This document shows, one piece after another, positions 1 through 8,713 of a DNA stretch of 46,004 nt. Made by a program: the position numbers and the translations under genes. Source of the stretch: Gracilaria gracilis (taxonomy: Eukaryota; Rhodophyta; Florideophyceae; Gracilariales; Gracilariaceae). Positions within the stretch are counted from its first letter, which is position 1; the number at the start of each line of letters is the position of its first letter. The notes beneath the pieces were generated by a model. That model saw only the letters and a list, made by a program, of their open reading frames with translations. It was not told the origin of the DNA and made no database searches. The stretch lies in the NCBI GenBank assembly GCA_030374805.1, contig JARGSG010000154.1, positions 1 through 46,004 of the forward strand. The letters run 5' to 3'.

Positions 1-2
1 CT

Positions 3-1569
3 ACGAATCCGCTTTATCGGAAGTGGTTATCGTACCGTTACTATCGGTTACAGAAGTCCGGAGGGAAGAGAACCTCTAAAAGTACCGAAAAGGTGAGGGC
101 GCACAACCGTAAGCTCAGCGTGACACTCAAGAATCGCGAGTTTACAGGAGAAGACCCCATCCGGGTGCTGGATTTCCTCTCTAGGTTCGTTCATGAAGCC
201 GATATTCTCGGAATGACGGAGGGACAGGCGTACGTTGCCCTCCCCTATTACCTGAAAGGTCAGGCTGAAAACCAGTTTAATTCCATCCTTGGATCGTCAA
301 CAGCCTCGGAAGGCGGCGTTACTTGTTGGCCCGAAGCGGTTCATTACCTCTTAAGGTCATACGCTACTGGTCATGCCATTCAGCAGGCTACGTCGGCCCT
401 GAGGGAACTGAAGCAACGTCCGGAAAGAAACGGAAACGGCTTATTCAACGCGCCTGAATAAGGCTTTCCACCGCTGTGGTAATGTTCATCCTTCACAGGA
501 GAGATGTGCGATGTTTGTCGATGGGTTAAATCCCGCAATTCGGGCACTTGTAGCCCGTTATCGGGAGGAGAATCGGAAGATAACCTATTTGGAATTGGTA
601 CAGTACGCCCAGGCTGAAGGGGGTACGCTCCGAGCTCGGCGTCCCTTCAAGTCGAAGCCTCGTAAGGTACTGTTTGCCAACAATTCTGACTCTTCTCTGG
701 CCCTTTCATATGGGAATGAAGCCAGTATGGACATGGATAATGTGCACCTCATAGGTAGTAATCTGAGTTCTGTCGGCACTTCAATTGCCACCTCGGAACT
801 GCCGTCAACCACGGTGCCGTCTACGGAGTGCGATCCGGCCTTGTATGGTCAGGACCGCCGAGTTCCGGCAGCATCGATACCCTATGGATGTCGCATGATG
901 AGGGCAACTCGCCCAGGATGGAGGGATAGCACCCAGCAGGGTCGTGTTATAGCACGTCCCACCGATGGTTCAATCGCAGTGATCTGCTACGAATGTTATG
1001 ACTTTGGTCATATTTCACCGCAGTGCACGGTCCCGGCACGGGATAGGTTGAAGATCGTCACTCAGTTCGAGTCTCTGACGCTCGAGGAACGGGCACGGGT
1101 CCCCAGAACATCCTATGAAGGCGCTAAGCATTCGTTGGCCCTTCAAGGAGCTGCTGGAACCATGCATGGTAACCCTGCCTTCGGGCAGAATAACCTTCAG
1201 GCTCAGCGTCGCGAACCGGTATACGGGAATCAGGTAGGTCCCGCGGAGGGAAATCGCCCGCATCAGGCGGTTCCGGCTCCGAAAAACCAAGTATGGGAGT
1301 CTCCCCGACGGGAGGGGCGTCTTCCAAGTCGAAGCAGAAGACGCCCGAGGCGTCTCCGCTTCGCTCCCCGACTGTTACGATCCTATCAAGGAAATTGGCA
1401 GCCACCGACGTGGATTCGGAACACTTTTGTGTTCTTTGTCGACCGTGGATACGGGCCCGTAATCCCCGTCTCCCGGATAGAATCCTGGTTATGGTCAAGC
1501 GGATCTATAAAGTTTACGCCGATCTCGGCCTTTCAGAACATTTTATGGTTCGTCAGTTGTCGGTCCTAG
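3..1569 (+). pseudogene. gag: gag of element A (partial, frameshifted)
   Basis: Encodes the structural capsid/nucleocapsid polyprotein. Reading starts in frame at base 3 and is open to 461. One extra A at about 428 (against the B copy) shifts the frame, which resumes at about 463 and stays open to the TAG at 1567-1569. The retrotransposon-gag capsid core lies at about 100-650. A CCHC zinc knuckle, C-x2-C-x4-H-x4-C, lies at about 988-1029, so nucleocapsid RNA binding is expected. The gag frame overlaps the pol frame, which is open from 1194 and lies in the -1 register, so a -1 ribosomal frameshift between 1194 and 1569 is the likely route to Gag-Pol. CCG-AAA-AAC at 1279-1287 is a near-canonical slip site, an inference only. 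The N-terminal third is outside the window. Confidence 0.85.
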
Positions 1570-2066
1570 ACACAGGCGCTGCTCCTAACCTTATTCACAG
1601 GAAACTGATACCGCCTGCTCTTCAGGAACGTGTTCGTTACGGTCCATCAATGGATATTTCGGATGCCAACAACAATCCGATTAGTACGGCTGGTTACGTT
1701 TCGTTCCTGGTGAGATTAGGAAGGCACCTCGTGAAGGTAGATTTCGTCGTTTGCGATTCGCTAGCCACACCAGTTATACTGGGTTGTGATTTCTGTGACA
1801 GGTTTGTGGAAAATATCCGTCCTCGGAAGCGTACCGTGGAAATGGAAGACGGTTCAATAATTCCGATTGTCCGGAGACCTCTGCGAGCCGCTACGCAGAA
1901 ACACGTACCGCTCCTGGTTGCACATCAGCCTACCAAAGGCACAATGGCATCAACGAAGTTGCACGTGCTCAAATCGGTGCAACTTCCGCCGGAGTCCCAG
2001 GTGTGGGTCGAAGTCGTCACCAAGCAGTTTGGTCTACACACAGTGCAGCCGTTACTGGCACTATAG
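1194..2066 (+). pseudogene. pol: pol of element A, aspartic protease section
   Basis: Start of the pol frame, which is -1 relative to gag and open from 1194; the first ATG is at 1293. A retropepsin active site, L-D-T-G-A-A, sits at about 1566-1583, followed about 65 residues later by the hydrophobic I-L-G flap-side motif typical of retroviral-type proteases (V-I-L-G-C-D-F). The protease would process Gag and Gag-Pol after assembly. Translation stops at TAG 2064-2066, where B has TAC (Tyr), so this is a point nonsense mutation in A. The same frame continues open after it (2085-2888) with the linker to reverse transcriptase. Confidence 0.85.
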
Positions 2067-2084
2067 GAAGAGCGCCAGATTGCT

Positions 2085-3576
2085 TTGGCTAATGGAGTTG
2101 TAACGAATCAACCGGATGAAGCCTTTAAGGTCCTCGTTGCCAATCTTGGCAAAACCAAACAGTGGTTAACAAAGAACCAAGTAATTGGCACGGTACTACC
2201 GCACCCCGCTGCAGTGATACCCACGAAGATTCCGATTGGAACCGTGCTCGGTGTATCTGACCCTAAGGAGGGGGAGGAGGCCGCCGAATTCGCCGAATTA
2301 CGGAATGAGTCGCTTGAAGCCGATACGGATGATACCCAGAAGAACTCGGGTTCAGACTCCCCAGCACCTTTTGAGGTTAAGCCGTTGCCACCTGGCACTG
2401 AACAGAAGAACCCTGTTGAGGAGTTAATGAAGCTCAATTTGGAGCACGTACCGGAGTCCCATCGGGAGAAGCTACGCAATATGCTTCGCGAGTTTACGCC
2501 CATGTGGGATGGTACTCTCGGAACAATTGGAGTCACAGAACATTGCATAGATCTACTTCCGAACACTCGGCCCATTGTGCAACACCCTTACAGGGCAGGA
2601 CCGAAGGCCCGAGAAGAGGAAAAAGCTCAAGTCGAGAAGATGCTCCGAGCCGGCGTTATTGAGCCCGCTCAATCCCCTTGGGCGTCACCAGTTGTTTTTG
2701 GTACCGAAGCCAGATGGAACCTGGAGATTTTGTATCGATTACCGAAAGTTAAATGCGGTTACAGTGAAAGACGTATACCCGATTCCCCGGATGGACGAAT
2801 ATATCGATTCTCTAGGGAGCGCGAAAGTGTTTACCACTTTAGATGCCAATTGGGGATACTGGCAAGTGCCCATAAGGGAAGAAGATAAGGATAAGACGGC
2901 CTTCGTGTGCCATCAAAGCCTGTATCGTTTTCGGAGAATGCCCTTTGGGTTAACGAACGCCCCCGCAACGTTTCAGCGAGCGGTTGATATCCTCCTGGCC
3001 AGGTTCAAGTGAACCACCTGTTTGGTATACTTGGACGACGTCGTCGTCTTTTCCAATAACATGGAGAACCATCTCACCCATGTACGGGAAGTTATGACCG
3101 TTTTACGGGACGCAGGGATCACCTTGAAGCTTAAGAAGTGTGCCTTTTTCACCGAATCGGTTAAGTACCTTGGGCATAATATTCGCCCAGGTAAGCTCTC
3201 AATTGACGAGGTGCGGGTAAAATCCTTGAAAGAGGCGAACCACCCAAGAACTCAAACTGAGCTTCGATCCTTCTTAGGCCTGTGTAACGTTTACCGTCGT
3301 TTCGTGCCGAACTTTTCGGATATCGCTTCGCCGTTGAACAAACTCCTGATGAAAGGAAGACCAGTGGAATTGGAACCCTTTGGCGATGCGGAAGCCTCCG
3401 CATTTGCAGCACTAATTGGAGCTGTAACGTCGCCACCAGTCTTGGCCATGCCGAAACCCGGCTTACCCTACGAGGTGGACACTGATGCGAAGTGCGAACC
3501 AAGTTGGTTGTGCGTTGTTTCAGGTGGAAGAATCTGGCAAACGTCACCCTATTTGGGTATTGGTCGAGATCACTGA
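2085..3576 (+). pseudogene. pol: pol of element A, reverse transcriptase section
   Basis: Ty3/gypsy reverse transcriptase, broken. The protease-RT linker (2085-2550) leads into the RT N-terminus (H-C-I-D-L-L-P, then the P-Y-R-A-G-P motif near 2585). An extra T near 2695 shifts the frame; the polymerase core continues at 2575-3012 (F-C-I-D-Y-R-K-L-N, L-D-A-N-W-G-Y-W, F-G-L-T-N-A-P). An in-frame TGA at 3010-3012 precedes the catalytic Y-L-D-D-V-V-V-F at about 3025-3048; the same TGA occurs in element B. The thumb/connection region (R-S-F-L-G-L-C-N) follows to about 3480, where an extra A shifts the frame again. At least three lesions exclude a functional polymerase from this copy. Confidence 0.87.
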
Positions 3577-3949
3577 ATGTGCACGAACGGAATTACTCCG
3601 TTTCAGAGAAGGAATGCCCTTGCCGTTTGTATGGGCTCTCTCAACGTTGAGACCATACTTGATGGGAACCCACTTTCGGGTACACACCGGGACCATTCTT
3701 GCCTACGCTGGCTCATGGAAATTACCGAACCGTCGGGACGGACTGATGAGATGGAGACTCCGACTCTCGGAATTTGACTTTGAAGTAGTGTACAAGAAAG
3801 GCTCCTTGAACTTGCAGGCAGACGCTCTATCCCGTTTGGGCACTGCAGCAGAAGCTGAACCCACCGAGGACACGGAAGAGATACCATGTTTTATGGTTGG
3901 TGACCTCGATGAGGGGAAGACAGAAATCTTATCGGATGATGTGTTGTGA
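3485..3949 (+). pseudogene. pol: pol of element A, RNase H section
   Basis: RNase H domain of the Ty3/gypsy Pol, which degrades the RNA strand of the cDNA hybrid. The start (V-D-T-D-A, about 3475-3490) is separated by an extra A from the following N-Q-V-G-C-A-L-F-Q stretch, and another extra T near 3554 disrupts the Y-W-S-R-S-L motif. The remaining part reads to 3949 (R-W-R-L-R-L-S-E-F-D-F and the A-D-A-L-S-R-L end motif at about 3819-3840). The downstream tether to integrase is acidic. The frame changes again near 3946, where A and B differ by an indel. Confidence 0.8.
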
Positions 3950-5819
3950 CGATATCCTCGCCACACAGACTGTTCAAACCGGATACCAGGACATTTGTAC
4001 CGATTTCGCCCGAGGAGATGATACGGGAACAGCAGATGGATCCCTTTTGTATACAGGTTAGGGCCCGTCTGAACAGTGGGTATAGGATACCTTTTCAGGT
4101 GAATGACCAAGGCTACTTGGTGCGAACTGTTGAAACCAAACCACAAATGGTGGTACCTCACTCCTTACAGAGTCGCGTACTGCACTTGTCTCACTATGTG
4201 AAGTTGGGAGCCCACCCGGGAGGAAGGAAGCTTTATCTCACCTTAAGAAGGGACTTCTATTGGCCCGCAGTGGCGTTCGATTGTTATGCAGTCCGCCGCT
4301 CCTGTCAGGCTTGTGCCAAGAATGACGTTAAATTAAGAAAGTACTCGAAAGATTTAACGTTGTTTCCCGCACGGGCACCGCTGGAGTTCGTGGCCATTGA
4401 CATTCTTGGAGAATTGATTAAGACCTCTCGAGGGAATCAGTACCTACTGGTCATCACCGACAGGTTCTCTAAATTGGTTAGAACTGTGCCGCTCAAACGG
4501 ATAACAGGCAGCCGCTGTGGCCTCAAGCGTTTGTTACCCACTGGGTCTTTGTGTATGGCCCACCGGTACAGTTACTTTCCGATAACGGCTCTCAATTCAC
4601 CTCGAAGTTCTTTCAAGACGTGTGTAGGATCCTGGATATTAGGAATTTATTCACTACGACCTATCATCCCCAAGCGAACGGGCAAGTAGAGAGATTTAAT
4701 CGAACCATCCTTGGTGCTTTGAGGTCCTATGTGGCAGACCATCCCAAGACGTGGGATCAGTTCACGGACGCTATCACGTATGCGTAAAACACCGAGGTTC
4801 ATCGGGTAACGGGACTTTCACCATTTGAGCTGGTACTGTCGAGGAGACCACCTCCTCTAGCCATCGAGGCGCAGCCAACTCTAAATATGTTCCCATCACC
4901 GGGCTTGTACCGCGATGCGTGGAAGAAATGGCTCACCGAGCTGGTACCTGCAGCACGTGCGTCTATGGACAGGGCTCAGCTCGCCTACAAGCGCAACTTT
5001 GATAGCCGAATTCGGAGACCGTTACCTAACTTACAGGTAGGAGATTATGTTTTCCTCCGTAAGGAGTATTACAACCCGGAGAACGAACGCCGCCACAAGT
5101 TATCGCCGATTGCGGATGGACCCTATAAGGTTATTTCCATGTCTGGAGACACCGTCGTGCTGGAAATTAATAACCAACACGAACGGATATCACGCGATCG
5201 CGTCTACAGGGCACCGAGCCCACTCCAAGAATTGGTAACGCTACCGGAAACCGGAACTGGAGTACCTGCCACACAGAAAGGAACAGAATCAAACAGGGAC
5301 AGCGCGAACCGCCCGTCGATTCTCCCGCACCAGGAAAGGGGTTTATCGGACCTACCTGAGGTATCAGAGCTATTCAAGGATAGCCCACCCTCTCGAGCTA
5401 CGCCTACGCACTCGACTCGAGTTCGACCCCCGGCTACGGTAATATCAGCTGCCGTATCGCACCCTAAGGAGGGGGAGGACTCACGTAATCGCGCTCAGGC
5501 TGCTCCGGCATCTGCTGGATTGGCTGACGTGCTTGAGCCCTCAAAGAGACAGGAGCCCGGATCGGGAATATCGCCGCTAACGCACACGCGTGTGGGATCC
5601 TGGGTCGAGGCGAATGTCAGTAATGGAGACGAAGTTACCCCTGTGGGGAAGTCCACTGTTAGTGATGAGAACCCTCGTGGGCAAGCGTCCAAGTCGTTGG
5701 CTACTTCTACGCCTCGCTCGGAAGAAGCGCAGAAGGCAAGACGCACCGAAAAGACGGTCTCCGCCGACCCGTCAATGGGTCAGCGCAGCGATGAGCCCCA
5801 TGGGAAGAACCTACAGTAG
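3946..5819 (+). pseudogene. pol: pol of element A, integrase section
   Basis: Integrase in pieces. The N-terminal zinc domain keeps all four ligands (H-x-H region near 4183-4210 and C-Q-A-C at about 4303-4314, where B has lost the first Cys). The first catalytic Asp is intact (A-I-D-I-L near 4396). Two extra bases near 4507 and 4523 shift the frame; the second Asp (S-D-N-G-S-Q-F near 4579) and the catalytic Glu (Q-V-E-R-F near 4684) are read at 4551-4787. TAA at 4785-4787 ends that frame. The C-terminal region 4887-5819 carries a GPY/F module (D-G-P-Y-K-V near 5115) and a long Ser/Pro/Glu-rich tail. The D,D-35-E set is present in the DNA but no single frame joins it. Confidence 0.85.
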
Positions 5820-6531
5820 GTGTTGTGAAGCGGAGAATTCTTGTAGATAAGGTCCTGGAGCCTCGTTCAGGAAGTGGACGCATGCAATTTGCATGAAGGA
5901 ACCTTGACAGGTGCGCTGTGTCACGCAGAAGGCATCGGCAGATCATTTGCAGGAGTGCCGCTTGCGTGTGCAAAATTGCACGTACCGGTGGCCGGCCAAA
6001 ATACTTAATTTTTTGAGTGCCAGCGGCTGGCGGTGCATGCGCATGCGCGCGCGCGGGTGCAGAGTAACACGCCAAACTAATTTATTTGATTTTTTTGGCT
6101 TGCTACGGCGCATGGCGTTTCCGGAATCAGACGAGAGTGCACATGGCCACTTGGCAGGTTTCTCGCCCAATGGGGATGCGTTGCACTCCATAACGTGGCA
6201 GAGTGCCGAGCCAATCACATGGCGCTGCATTGTTGCAACCCGCCGCGATGTACAATGGAGTGTTACGTTGCCGTGGCCCGTTGAATCTGCCACCCTGCAC
6301 AGCGAGTGTGCAACGCAGTATCTCCGTCGAAACGGCTCTCCTACGTCGAGAAGCAACTTCGCCTGGATCAGGACCGTCGTCGTTACTTAAAGTTGATGCC
6401 CGCTGGGAAAAAAGGTTAGTTCACCGGACTCCGGAAGCAAAGAGCTTCCACCAGAAGCCACTTTCGTGGAGATTGGCAGCCGAAAACGGAAGTTACCCAT
6501 TTCCCCGTCGTGACGGTTAGCGCTCTCGTCA
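5820..6531 (+). other. Conserved spacer between integrase and chromodomain (element A), no gene seen
   Basis: About 710 bp without a convincing frame, recognisable also in D (about 10350-11100) and in B. It contains an alternating purine-pyrimidine stretch at about 6033-6057 (GCATGCGCATGCGCGCGCG), repeated in D near 10592. The integrase frame ends next to GT-rich tetranucleotides that resemble splice donors (GTAGGT here at 5816, GTAAGT in B, GTATGT in D), so part of this could be an intron. No acceptor is convincing. Confidence 0.5.
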
Positions 6532-6864
6532 ATGAGACACTGCCACCTCGCCGAAGCCGGAAACCCGTTGTTACTTGCGTGTACCCGTTCGGGTTACGTA
6601 GGGAAGCAAAGCCCAATGTCGGGAACAACCAAAGGAACCGAAGACGTCGGGGTATACCCACAGGAATTCGTGGTCGATCGTATCGTGAAGCAAGATGTTG
6701 CCCAGGACGGGAAATTAATCTATCGCGTCCGTTGGTACGGCTATCCCCCAGAGCAGGACACTTGGGAGCCAATTGAGCACCTTCCGAGGTCCAAGATTAT
6801 CGCTTATCACCGAAGAACCCGGTCCGCATTACCCCCAACTCTGGATAATGCCCAAGTGGGATAG
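6532..6864 (+). CDS. Separate chromodomain frame of element A
   Basis: A 110-residue frame starting 712 bp after the integrase stop; a conserved inner ATG at 6616 (M-S-G-T-T) may be the true start. Residues about 38-95 form a chromodomain: F-V-V-D-R-I-V, Y-R-V-R-W-Y-G-Y, D-T-W-E-P. All three aromatic-cage positions (F, W, W) are present, so binding of a methylated histone H3 tail is plausible. In chromoviruses this domain normally ends integrase and steers insertion to heterochromatin; here it lies in another frame behind about 0.7 kb of non-coding sequence that is also conserved in B and partly in D. It could be reached by splicing or be an independent small protein. The matching frame in B is 16001-16297. 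Confidence 0.72.
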   Translation: MRHCHLAEAGNPLLLACTRSGYVGKQSPMSGTTKGTEDVGVYPQEFVVDRIVKQDVAQDGKLIYRVRWYGYPPEQDTWEPIEHLPRSKIIAYHRRTRSALPPTLDNAQVG

Positions 6865-7244
6865 AACCGTCATCGACATCTGGTAGACATGGTGTGCCGC
6901 TACGCGGTAGGTTGCGAGGAGCTCTAAGAAGAGAAGAGAAGACACCCACAAGGTTGGTCTTATGTACAGTATGAACAAAGAAAGAACGCACCGAATTGTC
7001 GGTTCATCGCCGTATAACGGAACTAAGAAGTAAGAAGTAATGAAGTATCTAGGAAGATGTTGCCACGAATGGAAATGAAGTACATCCTGGTTAGGAAATG
7101 AAGAAGGAAAAGGAAAGAAGTATGAAAGAAGCTCGAACACGAGAAAGATCCTACAGGAGGAGAGAAGTAATGCCAAGCTGTGGCCTAATTGGGTGTATCG
7201 TATCTGAGCGACAGAACTACACGCCCTCAGGCACCCGGCCCAGA

Positions 7245-7637
7245 CTACTGGTGACCAGCGTTGCTTCCGGGAGCCGGCGTCGCAAGACCCCAACCCGCGG
7301 GAGCTTGAGTGCCCTCCGCAGGGACCTGTGTCGCGTCAGCGCCCGTATTCGGAACGCCCACAAGGGGGATGTCGTCGTCCACCACCTCGCCATCACCATG
7401 GTCCAAGGAGGGATCGACCCAGTCCGCTGGAGGCCCATAGTCGTTAGGGAACACGAACCCAATCGGGTGTCCCATCGGCATAGCACGCGGGTTAGTAGCG
7501 AAATGGTTCATGCCTGCTATAGGAGAGAAGGTTGGAGATGACGGTTGTTGCCGCGAAGTCGGAGAAGAGTGATGTCGTGTACCACGCGTTGGTTCAGGAA
7601 GCTGTGAAGGTATTGCCGAAATTTCGGAGTCCGCCAT
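7245..7637 (-). pseudogene. Antisense frame of element A (internally deleted)
   Basis: An intact-looking 130-residue frame on the strand opposite to gag-pol. It begins with ATG at 7637, 82 bp from the 3' LTR, and reads toward pol. Its first about 45 residues match the N-terminus of the B antisense frame (M-A-D-S-E, P-E-P-T-R-G-T-R-H), and its last about 80 match the B C-terminus (G-F-V-F-P-N-D-Y-G-P-P-A-D-W, then an acidic G-D-G-E-V-V-D-D-D). The middle (about 1.5 kb in B, 13850-15380) is missing, so A has an in-frame internal deletion. The function is unknown. The conserved ends argue that this is a real coding region, since shrunk. Confidence 0.6.
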
Positions 7638-7703
7638 TCTGAGGAGCAGTATTTACGTACCGGTCGCCGGCGCCTTCCCGCGGACCAAAGCGCGAACTCT
7701 TGG

Positions 7704-7718
7704 CTAAGGAGGGGGAGA
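7704..7718 (+). other. Polypurine tract of element A
   Basis: CTAAGGAGGGGGAGA directly abuts the TG that begins the 3' LTR at 7719, the normal position of the plus-strand primer. The same 14-mer CTAAGGAGGGGGAG also occurs inside pol at 2263-2276 and 5464-5477. Confidence 0.85.
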
Positions 7719-8713
7719 TGTGGAGCAATGGCTATCCGATGTCGGCACAATGAAGGTTCTCATAATGGAGCTCTATCCATCGAGCCCTGACGTGTCAGAA
7801 TATGAATATGGACCCCGTTTCGGGTGAAATTGGAAATATTGTTGGGACGTACATTGTTAGGTGAATCGGGGATAGAACCTATGAAATAGGTGTACAGTAG
7901 GGCTTTGTGGCATATTTGTCCAAATATTTGGCGTCACACCCGCTGGGTAGATACTTTGGCACCCTGACACTAGGTTGTCCACGTGTAGAGCCCTCGTGGG
8001 AGTGCGCAGCCTTAGATACAGTAGATAGTATATATGCTCGGGCGATCTCGCCCTGGAGCCACTAAGTAAAACTCACCTGAGTCGTATCTTCTTCTTGAAG
8101 TACGTGGTCTTCATCCCGAAGGCTAGGCCATGGTTGTTACTGCCTACGTAGGTTCACGGCTCCTCTACGGAGAGTAACCACGACTGGTCTTGGTACAATC
8201 ACCCCTCAGGTTCCCTAAGGAAGTTCTTTACTACCCGTTTCTGGCTTGTTTCGCTAATTACCTCAGTTTCAGGTTGTATTTATTGTCGTTCACCGAGGTA
8301 GCGGATCTTTGTTCAGTTCATCGTTTTCCTGATGCAGGCCTCGTTTCCGCCTCTGTATAGAGTTATATCTGGACACTCGTGTGTGTGTCTCGTTCCGCTA
8401 TCGGCCCTGTTCCCGCCGTTGGCACGGGCCGTAGCTTCGCTCGTTTGGTTCTCCGTAGGAGCATTACACCGTCTTACGGCACCCTTCGCTCCACTTCTAG
8501 ACTCGTTCTCTCTTGATCCGTCGTCGGTTATTCCTCTCTAGGCCTACGCTCTTCTTTACGTCTGCAGGTTATTCCAGTACCGTCTCCGGTTTACACCCGG
8601 CTGCCACGCGGCACGCGCACGGGCAGAGGGCTCTACTTCTGAGTTCGCCCTTTTGTGGGAGCAGGACTCGGACACCCTGGTGGACACGTACCCTCTTTGG
8701 GGTTTGCTCTACA
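7719..8713 (+). repeat. 3' LTR of element A (995 bp)
   Basis: Begins TGTGGAGCAATGG right after the polypurine tract and ends GTTTGCTCTACA. The ends form the inverted repeat TGTRGAGC...GCTCTACA also seen in the B LTRs. It aligns end to end with the 997-bp LTRs of B (read in reverse) with moderate divergence. TATATAT at 8029-8035 is the likely U3 promoter TATA box, followed by a dyad at 8040-8053. Short frames inside it recur in every LTR copy and are not genes. Confidence 0.92.
8029..8053 (+). promoter_or_regulatory. LTR TATA box and adjacent dyad (element A)
   Basis: TATATAT at 8029-8035 followed after four bases by GGGCGA-TC-TCGCCC (8040-8053), a perfect six-base-pair dyad with a two-base centre. 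The same pair occurs in both B LTRs (dyad 13290-13303 and 24276-24289) and, with compensatory changes, in the D LTR (25401-25414, TATAAG at 25392). This is probably the core promoter of family 1; the role of the dyad is unknown. Confidence 0.6.

Larger units (their letters stand above)
1..8713 (+). mobile_element. Element A: Ty3/gypsy (chromovirus-type) LTR retrotransposon, 5' end outside window
   Basis: Order on the + strand is gag (from about residue 276 of the homologous gag of element B), protease, reverse transcriptase, RNase H, integrase, a separate chromodomain frame, an antisense frame, a polypurine tract and the 3' LTR. The sequence is colinear with element B (12628-24610) read on the opposite strand. 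Compared with B it has single-base insertions near 428, 2695, 3489, 3554, 4507 and 4523, point stops at 2064-2066 (TAC to TAG) and 4785-4787 (to TAA), and an internal deletion of about 1.5 kb in the antisense frame near 7500. The 5' LTR, primer binding site and start of gag lie left of base 1, so LTR divergence and target duplication cannot be measured. The element cannot make full proteins. Confidence 0.93.
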
